Source: Quillaja saponaria (lineage: Eukaryota > Streptophyta > Magnoliopsida > Fabales > Quillajaceae). Taken from it: DNA of 64,000 nucleotides. The translations under genes were made by a program, and so were the position numbers. The notes under the pieces are model-generated. The model ran no database searches and was not told the DNA's origin. It worked only from the letters and a program-made list of their open reading frames with translations. Every line of letters starts with the position of its first letter. Positions within the stretch are counted from its first letter, which is position 1. The DNA is taken from the NCBI GenBank assembly GCA_029379385.1, contig CM055618.1, positions 19,073,071 to 19,137,070 on the forward strand, written 5' to 3'. Shown here in pieces: positions 51,773 through 64,000 of this stretch.

Positions 51773-53155
51773 ATGTGGTCATCAATGGCAGATACAGACT
51801 CCAACATCAAACCCCAAAAGCTAGTTTCATACCAAAACCAAGAAAACCCATTTAAGTTCTATAATAATTTTCTGTACAAAGCTGTTGTAGTTGTGATTTT
51901 CTTAGTTATTCTCCCACTATTTCCTTCACAAGCTCCAGAATTCATCAACCAAACTGTGTTAACCAGAAGCTGGGAGTTTCTTCACCTTCTTTTCGTTGGT
52001 ATAGCCATTTCCTACTGGCTATTTAGCCGTCGGAGTGATGAGAAAGAGAAACAGAATAGTTACTCAAAGTTTGATAATGCACAATCATACGTTTCTAGAT
52101 TTCTTCAGGTGTCATCGGTTTTTGAAGATGAGGCTGAAATCCCATCTGGGTCGTATGAAAACAAGGTGCAAACTTGGAACAATCAGTATTATAGGAATGA
52201 ACCAACAATGGTGGTTGTAGCTCAACAACAAGCTGTTCTTAACGAGCAGAAAGCTATCCGTTCGAGAATTAGTGAAAAGCCATTGCTTTTGCCTGTTCGG
52301 AGTTTGAAAATTTCTGACCCAGGTGTTCATTGCTCTGCTTCTCTTATTAGGTCTGATTCTAAATTGGGTTCTAAAAGTTTTGCTAGTAATTCAAACAAAG
52401 CTAGGGATGAGAAATTAGGCGGTCTGGGTCTGGGTCATATCAATTTGGAGGGAAAATTGAAGGAAAACATTGTGCTTCCATCTCCAATTCCATGGCGATC
52501 AAGGTCTGGAAGGATGGAAATCAAAGAAGTTGAAAGTCCTCCCCTGCATACTGTGTCTCCTTCCATGGAAGAATTTGATTTAAGTAAGCGGGAGCCATGG
52601 TCGTCAAGGTCCCAACGTTCACGTTCATCACGACCAAATTCCACTACTTCCTCACCAAAATTGTCTTCTCCTCCACCAATATCACCCCCACCAATAATTC
52701 ATGAATCATACTCCATGAAGGCAAGGTCTAGTTCAATTGACGAGGGGGAGAAAAATCTAATGGAAGCAGAGGAAAATTTCGTGGAAAAATCATCCAGAAA
52801 GACACTGGGATATGACCCAATGTCCCTCGGAACTAAAACTTCGATGGGTCGTGGAAGTGTCTCTTTTGTGGCAAAACCAAATTTCAAGGGAATTACAGAG
52901 GAAGAGAAAGAAGAATTTGTTGACAGAGTGATTGTGGAAACTGATGAAGAAGACATAGAAGGTAGGGATGATGATGATGTTGGAGAAAGTTCAAGCAACA
53001 ACGTAGCTACTTCCAGCAATGTCAGTGATGAAGGACCTGATGTGGATAAGAAGGCTGATGAGTTCATTGCCAGATTCAGAGAGCAAATTAAGCTTCAGAG
53101 GATTCAATCTATAAAAAAATCAAGTACTCAGTTGAGTGGAAACTCTTCAAGGTAA
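51773..53155 (+). CDS. DUF761 membrane-anchored protein
   Basis: A single-exon gene of 460 residues; Met5 is an alternative start. Two hydrophobic segments near residues 36-52 (KAVVVVIFLVILPLFP) and 66-84 (SWEFLHLLFVGIAISYWLF) anchor the N-terminus. The long middle is Ser/Pro-rich and probably disordered, with RSRSSRPNSTTSSP and PPPISPPPI. An acidic stretch (ETDEEDIEGRDDDD) leads to the C-terminal DUF761 motif, KADEFIARFREQIKLQRIQS near 424-445. Function is unknown. Family members are often described as hydroxyproline-rich-glycoprotein-like or cotton-fibre-expressed proteins. Confidence 0.88.
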   Translation: MWSSMADTDSNIKPQKLVSYQNQENPFKFYNNFLYKAVVVVIFLVILPLFPSQAPEFINQTVLTRSWEFLHLLFVGIAISYWLFSRRSDEKEKQNSYSKFDNAQSYVSRFLQVSSVFEDEAEIPSGSYENKVQTWNNQYYRNEPTMVVVAQQQAVLNEQKAIRSRISEKPLLLPVRSLKISDPGVHCSASLIRSDSKLGSKSFASNSNKARDEKLGGLGLGHINLEGKLKENIVLPSPIPWRSRSGRMEIKEVESPPLHTVSPSMEEFDLSKREPWSSRSQRSRSSRPNSTTSSPKLSSPPPISPPPIIHESYSMKARSSSIDEGEKNLMEAEENFVEKSSRKTLGYDPMSLGTKTSMGRGSVSFVAKPNFKGITEEEKEEFVDRVIVETDEEDIEGRDDDDVGESSSNNVATSSNVSDEGPDVDKKADEFIARFREQIKLQRIQSIKKSSTQLSGNSSR

Positions 53156-54876
53156 TCAAAGATGAAGTGGGTGTTTGCTTCCCAAATATTTTAGGGTTTT
53201 AATTGACTTAGTGTTATAATTGTTGCTTCTTTCCTCTTGACTTTCCGTGATTATAAAAGATTGCATGGTTTACTTGAAAATATTATCTTCTTCTCAGCTT
53301 TTATTTTCAGTGGTTTTATTGAAGCAGTCTACCATTCAAAATCAATCTTTTTAGGCCAATCATTTTTTTGTCAATTGATTTTTATTTTTATTTTTGTGTC
53401 AGATTAGGGAGAGATAAGTTACTCCTTTAATCTCTCATTCAGATAAGGAGAATTGAAAATAGCTACTAAAAAGTGCCTACTTGAGCCCAATCCATAAGGA
53501 AAGACAAATAAGAATATTTTAACCAATCAAGTGATCAATCTTTGAAAGTGACAGCCATGAGATTTTATCTCAAACAGTTCCCAAAATTGTTTGGTCATTA
53601 ATGATTGAAAACTCAAAAACATGATTCAGGATTTTCTTGGTTAGATAGAATCAAAAGTTTGCATTATCAAATGTCAAATGCCATCCACCATATATTGAGA
53701 ATAAGCATGAGTTTGGTAGGCCCCAATTCAAGCCCATGGGCTTTTCATTAAATGTCTTCAAGTCCAAGGTGACGCAGCCCACAGCCCATGGGCTGTCAAA
53801 GATGGAATACCACCCCGAATCTCCCCGAGTCTTTATGGTTCGAGAAAGTCAAACCAACCAAGTATACTTCTCTCCCACCCCATCTCACTTTTTGATTTTT
53901 CATGTACATAACTAAAGGAATCTAAGTTGACCACAAGGACAAGCAAATACCAGAACCCAGTCCAACTATTTTTCTTATATTGAGCAATACCAAAATTTCA
54001 ATTTGGTGGTTAAAAATATCTGGTCTTCTTACGAAGTCATAGAAATACATTGATTCAAACAAGTTAAATAAAAAATTATTATTATTAGATAGAGGTGAAT
54101 GAGTCCAAGCCCGAGATTAAGAGAAAAATGATAGACTCGATTGAAGATTTCAACACGAAAAAAATGAGCAAAATTTTCTCTTAGAAATAAGTAACTCAGA
54201 TTTTTTTTCCTTTTAATTACAAAAGATCCCATTTCCATTCTTGTTTCAAAACTCAATTATTAGCTAATAAGGTTCTGTACTAGATTAGGTCAAACATAGG
54301 AGAGAATATCGCATAAATCCCGGAAATAGAATAAAAAATGCCAAAATTTTGGGCCCCTAACAAAACCATTCGTCGTCCACAACACCCACATCAATCGCTA
54401 AAAGATAAGTAATGAATTACAAGTCCACCATCAACTCTCACATAATCCGCAATTAGCTCCCTCAAAACAACACAACCCCAATTTTCCTTCACAAATAAAA
54501 GATTCCTTTGAACATTGGAAATAAAATCTAATATGAATTTGACTTTAGTACACACAGAATTAATTAATATAATTAATTGAACATTAATTTTCAACTTTAC
54601 ATTCAAGTCCCTCTTAATGGGGAAGAAGTAAGTATTAGTACTAAATAAAAGAGAAAGAAAACCTACCTAAACTAATCGATGGGTCAAATATTACCAAAAC
54701 ATAGAGACCCACCATATCATTTTTCAAACAACCATATCTTAGACCACCAATTAGTACGTAACTCTTACAAACTCTTTTTTTTTTTTTTCTCATCCGTACA
54801 CATCCTTCCCAAACAAGATTTCTAATATAAGGAACAAGTTCATTTTGATCAAAATGCCCTTCGATTGAACAGATAA
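53156..54876. other. Convergent 3' flanks, no gene
   Basis: Non-coding AT-rich DNA between the DUF761 gene and the HD-Zip gene. It contains two CCATGG-centred palindromes at 53730 and 53781. The right end is the presumed HD-Zip 3' UTR. Confidence 0.5.
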
Positions 54877-56290
54877 TTACGATCTAGTGCGGAGAGCATC
54901 GAACGGCCGGTGCTGGATGGGACCTGCTGGGGCCCACGGATTAAATGGGATGGGTCGAGTATGTGCGGGACCCATGTGATTTGGACGGTTTACGTCAATA
55001 GCTGATGACGTGGAAGAAGGTGGGACCGCAACACGCTCACATGAAGGGCACATGGTTAGGGTTGTGGGTGGGGTCATTTGCATGTAGAATTGAGGGGAAA
55101 GTTTCAATGCTCTCAATTCCTGTACTTCCTTCTGCAATCGTCTATTTTCCTCCGTTAGATTCTCACAACATCTCTTCAAGAACTCACAGTCCACCTCTGT
55201 TTGTTTCAACTTGGTCCTGAAATTTTCAGTTCACAAAAATCGTAAATTTCGCTATCTAGAAAGGGTACAACGGTAATCTCGAAAGAAATTTTATAAAACC
55301 AAATCCCACACCTTGCCCTTCTGTTCTGGAACCAGACTTCCACTTGTCTTGGTCGCAGGCCAAGCTGCTTCGCTAATGCCAACTTTTGCTTCTGCAAACA
55401 GAAAAACAAATATTAGTGAAGAAATTACGAATTTAGCATCTCACTTTCTGTTTGGTTGCCATGAAAATGAATAAGTAATTTTTCCCTCATTTTAACCCTC
55501 ATTATTATTTTTCACGTCTTTTCTGAAACAAAAAAGAGACCCACAACCCAACGACCCACTTTCCTTGCAGTTTTCTCAGCAACCAAACAAATTTGGCACA
55601 CCATCCAAAATACTACTTACTGGGTTCAGAGTGCTGTGCTCTTTGAAGCTTTCCTCAAGAATAGCTGACTGATCTTTTGAAAGCCTGAGTTTTTTTCTCG
55701 ATGTTTCAGCGTCTTCTTCGTCACCGATTTCTAACTCATCGCAGTTTGCCTCCCTCTCACTTCGCTTGCCGCTTATGCTTGATATGGTGCTGTTTGGGGA
55801 CGAAACGCCGGCTTCTTCTTCACAATCGACCGTCGAAGGCAACCGATTCACGTCGATACCTCGGAGAAAAGATCGGGTCTCCGGTCGGTATGTTTCAGAA
55901 TTTTGACCTGCGCGAAAAACAGAGAGATTTATGAAATGGTTCGTAACAAATTATTGTGAAGAAAAATTAGTTGAAAGGAACTGATCAGAATAAATTATTT
56001 CATTGACGAGAAGAAAAAAAGTGGACAATAATTTTTCTTTTAAACAGCGTTTGTTTCTCGGGAAAACAGGGGGAATACACCAGATCTGGATCCTGAAGCC
56101 ATGTAGACACATAAATAAAATGGTACACACCTAAAGAAGTTAAAGACTCGTTCCATGTGGCCTTCTGAAGATTGGCCTCAGCAGGAGAAGCAGCTGAAGA
56201 TGGCATGAGATTCAGCTGCAGAGGATGGGGTTGAAGCTGAGGGAAGCTCAAGCTTAGACTCAGACCCAAATCTTCCTTTTGACCCATCAT
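54877..56290 (-). CDS. HAT2: HD-Zip class II factor, HAT4/HAT1/HAT2-like
   Basis: Four exons on the minus strand join in frame to 288 residues: 56290-56131, 55907-55621, 55391-55312, 55216-54877. HD-Zip II proteins repress transcription in shade avoidance and auxin responses and bind CAAT(G/C)ATTG as dimers. Residues 7-16 ([10 protein letters not shown]) form an LxLxL EAR repression motif. [17 protein letters not shown] and [12 protein letters not shown] are conserved N-terminal features of the HAT4/ATHB-2 group. The homeodomain runs from about 122 to 177 ([20 protein letters not shown], then [13 protein letters not shown]). The zipper has Leu189, 196, 203 and 210. CPSCE is at 232-236. The protein ends FDALRTRS, like HAT4. 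Two ATGs start the frame. The symbol follows gene order; HAT1 or HAT4 would fit the sequence as well. Confidence 0.95.
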
Positions 56291-56493
56291 TGTTTTTCTT
56301 TCCCTGAAGAAAAAAAAATCTGATCTTGCTTTTAAACAACCTTGTATTTGCTCAGGAGACTGAAGTTGAAGTGTTGGGCAGAAAAATTTAAGAGAGAGAA
56401 AGAAAGGGACGGAACCTTTTCAGAGGAAGAGAGAGAAGGTGAAATTGGAAGGGGAGGGATGTTTTGAAAGTGGAATAGGGGTGATGTGGGGGG

Positions 56494-56500
56494 TTATATA
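56494..56500 (-). promoter_or_regulatory. TATA box of the HD-Zip gene
   Basis: TATATAA on the minus strand lies about 205 bases before the start codon, giving a purine/pyrimidine-rich leader of roughly 170 bases. No other TATA-like motif lies closer in a suitable position. Confidence 0.65.
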
Positions 56501-58277
56501 GAAAGAAAGAGAAAATGGGTGGGAGTGGTTTGAAAGATCAATCATGACTTTGTGTCAGGAAGCCCCAATTATCTCAATCATGGTTTATTGGCTTTTGCCC
56601 CCCATATAATTACAAACACTCATTTTGTTTGTCCTCCCCCTTCATTACTTCTTGGTTTCCCACAAGTTATATCCACCTATTGACCATTTTTTGTAATTGG
56701 AGGATTTGCTTTTCAGTAATTATAGTGGTGGATGACACAACTTTTAACTCATTTTATGAAAATAAAATTTATTAAGGATGTTTACGAATGAATATCTAAA
56801 CAAACTTGGTAAAAAATTTATAAAATTTTGGCCATAAAGGCTTAAAATTTAAATTTATGAATTTAATAAATTGAATAATGCAACAAATGTAGTTTATAGT
56901 ATATATTAGATAATATGATCCATTGTATTTTATTTTATGAATATCACTTGTTTTGTATTAACCTTCATAAATTATTAAATTAGATATATAATTTTTTATT
57001 TGAATCATAATTAGTAACTAAACCTTAGTTATCCTAAATTAGTTATAAAATCTAAAACAAAACATTTAGAATAGACTAAACTATTTTTATTATAAGTCTT
57101 GTTTCTTCTTTCATCTTTTTTTTTTTTCCTAATAATGAAAATCTCTATATTTATTCATTTTTGAATATTCTTTAATATGTAATACAATAATAAGAAAATA
57201 AAAGTTTTGATGAAAATATTATCATTAAAATGCAATTGAAACAATAATTTCTATAAAAGAGAAAATTAATATTAGTAAATTTATTAATAATATAAATATT
57301 ATGAAAAATAAAATAAAAATTATGAAAGATTCAAGTATTTTTATGTATGCTAAAATAGAATCAATATAAAAAATTTGCTTTCATAGAAAATTAAAAAAAA
57401 ATTGTAAAAAGGAGAAAATATTAAAAAAAAATTAATGAGTGTAATGTAGTATTTTATGTGTTAATTTGTTAGATTTAATGGTTAATTTAGATGAATAGTA
57501 GTTGGTTGCTAAGTATGACTCAAATTATTTGATAATATGTGAAATTATTACAAAATGAATAGTAGTTTATGATGATAAAATGTTATTGACCCTAAATAGT
57601 AGCAGTTGCATCATTATCATGTTGTTAATTAAGATTAAGAATTTGTTAAAAAAACAGTCTATACTTATTATCTGTACAATGTTATGAACATCGCAACATT
57701 CACTAGCTGTCTTCACATTTATTTTGCACAGCATCATGTTATGTTGACAAGATTTTGCCTTTTTTTTAGGAAAAGAAGGAGATGAAATTGAAAGATATCA
57801 AAAGAATATACTTTTAGATGAGTTTGTTTAAGGATTGATTTTTTTAATTCGATTGATTATTGGTCAAAATAAGCGTAATTGAATTTGAACGCATATAATT
57901 GATAAATAATATAAATAAATAAATAAAAAAGTAGAAGTAATGTTACAGTATAATCCAAGAATATCATTAGAAAAAAATTAAGGGAATTCCTCCGTAATAC
58001 CGAAACAGGAAGAGTTGGAGCAATTCTACAAAAATTTTGAGCTTTGAAAGTTGAAACCAAGGGCACTTTCGCACCTGAAGATCTTTAGGTATTGACTGAT
58101 TGACCTCCATCAACGGCTAAGATGAAACAAATACATGTGTGGGACAACACAAAAAATGGGAGACTAATAAACAAGAGTGGGATGGATTATTGCCATTGGG
58201 TCCCACCTATCCCTTATCTTATGCGACACAGTCCCTGTTTTAGTCTCTGCCCATGCGATTACCGCAAGGGCGTTTCC
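56501..58277. other. HD-Zip upstream region, no gene
   Basis: Very AT-rich beyond the proximal promoter. The 81-codon frame starting at 58122 covers a GC-richer patch and a 21 bp repeat, and has no recognisable homology. Confidence 0.45.
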
Positions 58278-58319
58278 CACACAACACCATCGCTTTCTCA
58301 CACAACACCATCGCTTTCT
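58278..58319. repeat. 21 bp direct repeat, two perfect units
   Basis: CACACAACACCATCGCTTTCT occurs twice in tandem without a mismatch. Confidence 0.9.
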
Positions 58320-58583
58320 TACTCTTTTGGCAGTTTAATATATATTATTTTTTTATATATAAAATAAAAATTACTTTATCCCGCATTCTCGTGCGTAAGC
58401 TCACGTTTCTCGCATAATTGGTATTAGGTTTGGAAGCGTATTGTTGACGATTATAGAGAGAGACAGAAAGAAGTGCCAAATTACAATTATAACCCTCATA
58501 AGCTTCGTGGTTTGATGTGAGCCGATCGATGAGTTTTTGGATTAGATGGCTCTCAATTCACCCCTGCCATTTATTCAGCCTTT

Positions 58584-58607
58584 GTAGAGTAGAGTAGAGT
58601 AGAGTAG
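58584..58607. repeat. AGAGT pentanucleotide microsatellite
   Basis: About five units of (AGAGT), beginning GTAGAGTAGAGTAGAG. Confidence 0.85.
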
Positions 58608-59064
58608 ACTAGACAAGAGTCATTCATTCTTGTTCTTCCCAATTTGCATGTCTTAATGATGTAATGGTGTTAATAATCAAAAATCTATCATACAGTAATC
58701 ATCCAATTTTAAAAAATTACTAAGTAAAATTATATCTGTATTTAATAAAATATGTTTTTTAAATCATTAAAAATAAATATTAGAGTTAAACTGCAGTATA
58801 TGAACGATGTGTGTTATTAGTATTGAGTATTATAAACATAAAAAAAGAATTCAGATTTTCATAAAAAAATGATAATATAATTTTATTTTATTTTAATATT
58901 TAAATTTAATTATACTCGAATACAAATACGCTCTAAATTAGGGTTTGGCTAGCTAGCTTCGGAGCAAACCAAAGCCGAGGTTTTTCCAAATTCAAAGAAA
59001 AGTGTCCTTTTTGGGGAATAGGAGGAGCGAAAAGATAGAAAAGGAGACATATGAGAGAGGAGTT

Positions 59065-59213
59065 CACGTGGGAAGAGAGGCTGAAGAAATGAAGGAAGCG
59101 TGGAAGAGAAACCTGCTCCCAAGGCCCCAACTCACGTGGAATAACATGTCTTGCTGCAGACACGTGGTTTCACACATCTTAGACCCACCTTAACATTAAT
59201 CTGTTCGCACGTG
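59065..59213. promoter_or_regulatory. Cluster of four G-boxes
   Basis: The palindrome CACGTG occurs at 59065, 59133, 59161 and 59208. Four sites within 149 bases are far above chance in DNA this AT-rich. G-boxes bind bZIP (ABRE) and bHLH/PIF factors. No gene start is recognised nearby; a transcript without a recognisable ORF or a distal HD-Zip enhancer are possible targets. Confidence 0.6.
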
Positions 59214-61798
59214 GGTCCCATTACCTCCCCTAATACAGTCTTGTGTGTCATATTGTCTCGCCAAGTCCCGACACGCCATTATTACAATCATTTGAACTTC
59301 ATCGGCCCCCTTATCAAACCTATCTCCCCACGCTCTCCAACAACGCGTGCATTCCAGTGTCCATAATAGAGACAATCCTAATATAACTATTCCAGTGTCC
59401 ATAATTTGCTACCCAAACTGCTAGTTATTGTCAAGGATATCCAACCGGTTTTGGCGGGTCGAATTTCACAGAGAAAAGTCCTGGTTGACAAAAAATTTAT
59501 TCAAATTACCTATTTACCATTGATATTCGGATTATTATTATTATATTTTTTTATAGTATTTGAGTTTTAGATTATAATATATATGTTATATATTTTTTAC
59601 TAGGAATTACTTATCATTTGTGAAATAGATGATTCAAAATTGTGATATGTTTGATAAAATAATTATTTATTTGATTATAATTTATTAAAATTATGAAAAA
59701 TATATGCAATGACTATGTTCTACTTATTCGATATTCTTTTGGTTTGATTAAAATGTAACAAAAACTATTTAATTAAGTTTTTCCTTTTATGAAAATTAAT
59801 TTAAATTATATATTAAGCATCAGTTAATAAAATTATTATTTTTAATCTTAACAATAGAGAAACAATTGTTGGCCAACATGTATGTGATATATTAATAATA
59901 TTATGATGTTCTTTATGAAAATAATATGAATAATATAGATGTATTTTGTTATCAGACTTTTGACTATTATAAAAACCTCAACTTAAACAAAAAAAATATC
60001 TAATAATGTTTTCTTCATATTAAAATCCGAAAAAATCTCAAATCAAATATCAAAAATTATTTGATGAAATTAAATTGATTTAAACTCAAAAAAAAAAAAA
60101 AAAAAAACAGATTTATTCCGAATTTGTTCCAAACTTTAGCCACAATAGAACCATTAGAACACCCGCATATTAGATAATACCAGCACAGCGTGTAGTGACT
60201 CTCTGGGAAGCTAACAAGTAATAAAATTGTAAATAATAATTGAACGGGGTTATGTTATAAATAGGTATTTAAACCATAATTTAAGGTTAAGCGACACAAG
60301 ATGTCGGGTTATCATACGCGTGTCCCCACGAATGCGTGCTAGCTGTCCCTCGTGTTCCTGCACTTTGAGCTTTGCCTTTCCACAAAACCCAATGATAGAT
60401 CTCAATCTAAATAATAATTCAATAATTAATAGCATATAATTACAGGAGCCTTTTTCAATGTTAATTTCCCATGTGAATTACACGTGACTCTGGACCCTTA
60501 CGCATTTTTGTTCTGTCCAATTATGATCAATTTTTGCCAATAATTATGATTGGCCTATAGCTCGAATGGTAAGACATTATCTTCAAATTTTGAGATTTTA
60601 TTTAACAATTTAATCATTTAAATAAAATATTTAGGCCTTACTTTATCATAACAATTATAAATTTCATTGTTGTTAACTATTTATCATCATAAAAACTAAA
60701 AATAATATTTAAAGAATTTTCTTAAGAAATCTAATATTTGAATTTTTAACAATTATTACTATAATTTATCATAATTTTAATTTTATATAAAATTGTTAAA
60801 TTATTATTTTTAAAAATATTTAATTTTAAGTGTCATATTTATTATATTTTAATAATTTTTTTTTATTGTTTTCAGTTGAGAAAATTAATAAAAAAATAAC
60901 AAATTACGCCTTCTTATAAAATTTTTAATCTTTTAAGCAATTTGAAATAATAATCTATAATCTTATATAGATTATTTTAATAAATATTTTAAGAACACAT
61001 GTTAATATGTACTAAACATAATTTTTTTTAAATTAAAATTATTCAAAATTAATAATATATATATTAAGTAACAATAACTAGTAAATACTAAGATGGTCCA
61101 TTAAAAAGACCTTATTGTAATTTTTAAAAATTATAATTGTTCAAAAATAATAATATATACATTAAATGACAATAACTAATAAATATTTATAAATGTTAAT
61201 ATTTTTTCAGTCGACTGAAAATACCTTCTTATATACTTGAATTGATGTGCGTTTCGGCCTGAAATATCACGCTTGGCTTGCCAAATTGTCATTGAGTAGG
61301 CAATAATTGAGACTTACTGTTAGCTATATTGGACCTTCCTTCCAATTCCTGTACAGTGTATTTTATCCGCATGTGATTAGCACGTGAACTCCGACCCTAC
61401 TGTAAATATTGTTGTCGTTTCATATCGAGTCCAAAAGATAATGTTGCCCCTCCATTGTATCCATCTGGAGTTCAATGATTGGTGGTGAGTTATTACAATT
61501 ATTGCAACACCAACTGATTAGACTTCCTAGTTGGGCTTAGTCATGTCTTGATCATAAGATTCTCATTTTTATTTTTCTGTCCTATCAATTCTTTTTCTAG
61601 AAGTAAATAATAGATTTGAAAAATAAATTTAAAAATTTAAGATTTTTCGTTAGGAAAAAACAATATAAAGTTTTTTCATTATTTCATTGCCATTGTTGTC
61701 TATATTATATATTACTAATATATTTTACATGGGTGCAGTTTTGTCATTTTTTAACATGACAATAGAAATGATTTCAGATCTTAAGGAAAACGAAATTT
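59214..61798. other. AT-rich intergenic, nothing certain
   Basis: Holds a ~20-base poly-A run near 60090, isolated G-boxes near 60480 and 61380, and a short tRNA A-box-like stretch near 60550. No gene is supported. Confidence 0.45.
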
Positions 61799-62564
61799 AA
61801 TTATTTTAGAATTTTTTGAAGAGATTAACCAATCTAGGCTAGTTAGACCACAATTCCAAGAGACAACTGACACTGTAACTTATTATCAGAGGTCAAGAAA
61901 AAAAAAGTAATAAGTTTATGTTTATATCTATATTTATATCTAGCTAACTATCAATAATTATTAATAAAATTATAGATAGGTAGTTATCTTAATTTAATAC
62001 TTAATATACACAAAAGTCATATGATAGAGCGATTTTATTTATTTTGAAAGACAAAAAATAAATGATTAAGAAAGATAAATGTACTTTCATAAATAATAGT
62101 GCCAACAGTAAAGTGTGCCGTTGAAAAGTTCAGTATGTTTAATTTGTTAATTTAGATTGTAAACAGTAAAATTTATATAAATTTTTTAGTATAGGTAAAA
62201 ATGAATTTTGACTAATCACCACTCATGTCTTTGATTGGAACAAAGTTGTGATTGGTTAAGGTACGCATAAGTTAGCGATGACTTCGAATAGTCCAATGAC
62301 ACTTGTTATTTTTGTTTATTTAGGAGATTCAAGAGTCGACTCTTTTCAGAACATATTTAAAAAAATTAAAATTATTTGACTGCTAAAAACTCACTCATGA
62401 TCAATAAACTTGAAACACTTTTTAATATATTAGGATATTAATTCAAATTAATTTAAAATAATTTATTTAAAAGCGTATTAATTCACATATTTTTCAAACA
62501 ACCCATTAATTCATAGTCTATTACAATACAATCCACTAATTATAATAATTTTTTGCGCTTTGCT
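61799..62564. repeat. 770 bp tandem duplication, copy 1
   Basis: First of two adjacent direct copies of a non-coding AT-rich block. It begins AATTATTTTAGAATTTTTTG and ends TTTTGCGCTTTGCT. Confidence 0.93.
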
Positions 62565-63383
62565 AATTATTTTAGAATTTTTTGAAGAGATTAACCAATC
62601 TAGGCTAGTTAGACCACAATTCCAAGAGACAACTGACACTATAACTTATTATCAGAGGTCAAGAAAAAAAAAGTAATAAGTTTATGTTTATATCTATATT
62701 TATATCTAGCTAACTATCAATAATTATTAATAAAATTATAGATAGGTAGTTATCTTAATTTAATACTTAATATACACAAAAGTCATATGATAGAGAGATT
62801 TTATTTATTTTGAAAGACCAAAAATAAATGAATTTAGGAAAGGTAAATGTACTTTCATAAATAATAGTGCCACTAGTAAACGTGTGCCGTTTAAAAATTC
62901 AGTATTTTTAATTTATTGATTTATTAAATTCGAATATCTTTGAGAAAGACTATGAACAATAAAATTTATATAAATTTTTTAGTATAGATAAAAATGAATT
63001 TTGACTAATCACCACTCATGTCTTTCATAGGAACAAAGTTGTGATTGGTTAAGGTACGCATAAGTTAGCGATGACTTCGAATAGTCCAATAACACTTGTT
63101 ATTTTTGTTTATTTAAGAGATTCAAAAGTTGACTCTCTTAAAAAACTTACTTAGAAGATTGCAGGCTGTGCATATTTAAAAAAATTAAAATTATTTGACT
63201 GCTAAAAACTCACTCATGATCCGTAAACTTGAAACACATTTTAATATGTTAGGATATTAATTCAAATTAATTAAAAATAATTTATTTAAAAGCGTATTAA
63301 TTCACATATTTTTCAAACAACCCACTAATTCATAGTGTATTACAATACAATCCACTAATTATAATAATTTTTTGCGTTTTGCT
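62565..63383. repeat. 770 bp tandem duplication, copy 2
   Basis: Second copy, very similar, with a few short insertions (for example near 62930 and 63140-63172). AATTAT occurs at both outer edges and at the junction, which points to duplication at microhomology. Confidence 0.93.
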
Positions 63384-63463
63384 AATTATAAATAAGCTGG
63401 CTAAAAGCACCCGCAATTTTACATCTTGGCTTTACTCTTCCACTTGCACGTCTAATCAGCACT

Positions 63464-63919
63464 CACGTGGATCCTACTTGGCGCACACACTTCGATGGAA
63501 TCGACGGACAGCAAAGCACACGTGTAGAATGTCCACTCCCCACGTGCAATTTTGGTCAAAGTTACATTGTTTTTTCGTGGGATCTGGTCAACAGTCAAAA
63601 CAGCCCATCCCATAAAAATCATTGGCTTTATATTATCATACTACTACAACTATTCCTGAAAATTTTAAAATACCCATTGTACCCTTGATTTACACACCTC
63701 CCTACCACCTTCTTAACCGGCATAGTCGGTCAAAATGCACGATAGCGGGATTCACCACACGTGCACTTGCAAGCACTACAATGCAACAGAATATTTGTAA
63801 ATCCAGCTTTTCTCGCCATGTGACCCCGACCGGTTGAGCTGGTAACCATGTGATTAACTGTTAAACCAATCGTTTACTTGCATCCGTTATTTCGTTAAAT
63901 CATTTGTTGGTTACACGTG
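63464..63919. promoter_or_regulatory. Cluster of five G-boxes
   Basis: CACGTG occurs at 63464, 63519, 63541, 63758 and 63914, mixed with W-box-like GGTCAA/GTCAAA elements near 63555-63600 and 63728. The ORFs here have no recognisable homology. The region is most simply the promoter of a stress- or ABA-responsive gene beginning to the right of the window. Confidence 0.55.
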
Positions 63920-64000
63920 CATTCTATGTACGGAGTTTATGATTGTAAATAAATAATTCCCCCTACCATACTATTTGCAAAAATTTAATTAGAAGCATCC

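Overview
The window is nuclear DNA from a flowering plant, most likely a core eudicot and probably a woody rosid. It has AT-rich intergenic DNA, GT-AG introns from under 100 bases to 2.1 kb, and plant-only families (ERF, RAV, HD-Zip II, DUF4220, DUF761, NB-ARC, GUB_WAK_bind). I cannot name the species. I saw no CRISPR array, intact autonomous transposon or tRNA gene.

Layout. 0.3-2.4 kb holds a ~1 kb tandem duplication. 2.4-8.2 kb is gene-poor and carries a ~525 bp Mutator-like MITE. An ERF5/ERF6-type gene lies at 8.5-9.6 kb (+), followed by a diverged tandem duplication, a 55 bp minisatellite and a doubtful small ORF at 12.9 kb. Then come a NUDT8-like Nudix gene (16.7-20.3 kb, 9 exons, +), a DeSI/PPPDE isopeptidase gene (21.6-25.2 kb, 4 exons, +), an ATL20/21-like receptor gene that has lost its RING domain (26.1-27.1 kb, +) and a RAV-type AP2-B3 repressor (30.5-31.6 kb, +). 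A decayed NRS/ER (UER1) epimerase-reductase pseudogene lies at 32.1-32.6 kb (-). A DUF4220/DUF594 membrane protein gene (34.3-36.5 kb, -) stands head to head with an NB-ARC-only gene (39.2-40.0 kb, +), with nested duplicated blocks between them. A palmitoyl-protein thioesterase gene (41.2-46.7 kb, 12 exons, +) converges on a PTPMT1-type phosphatase gene (47.2-50.3 kb, 6 exons, -). A DUF761 membrane protein gene (51.8-53.2 kb, +) converges on an HD-Zip II gene of the HAT4/HAT1/HAT2 type (54.9-56.3 kb, -). The last 7.5 kb has no supported gene, but holds two G-box clusters and a ~770 bp tandem duplication.

The genes do not form an operon-like unit. The strongest organising signal is conserved order. 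ERF5/6, NUDT8, DeSI, PPT and HAT1/2/4 also lie together, as I recall, in two paralogous Arabidopsis blocks (around At4g17460-At4g17500 and At5g47220-At5g47370). The DUF4220 plus NB-ARC-only pair recalls the Arabidopsis cluster around At5g45440-At5g45490.

Exon boundaries were read by eye from splice consensus, reading phase and family alignment recalled from memory. No database search was run.
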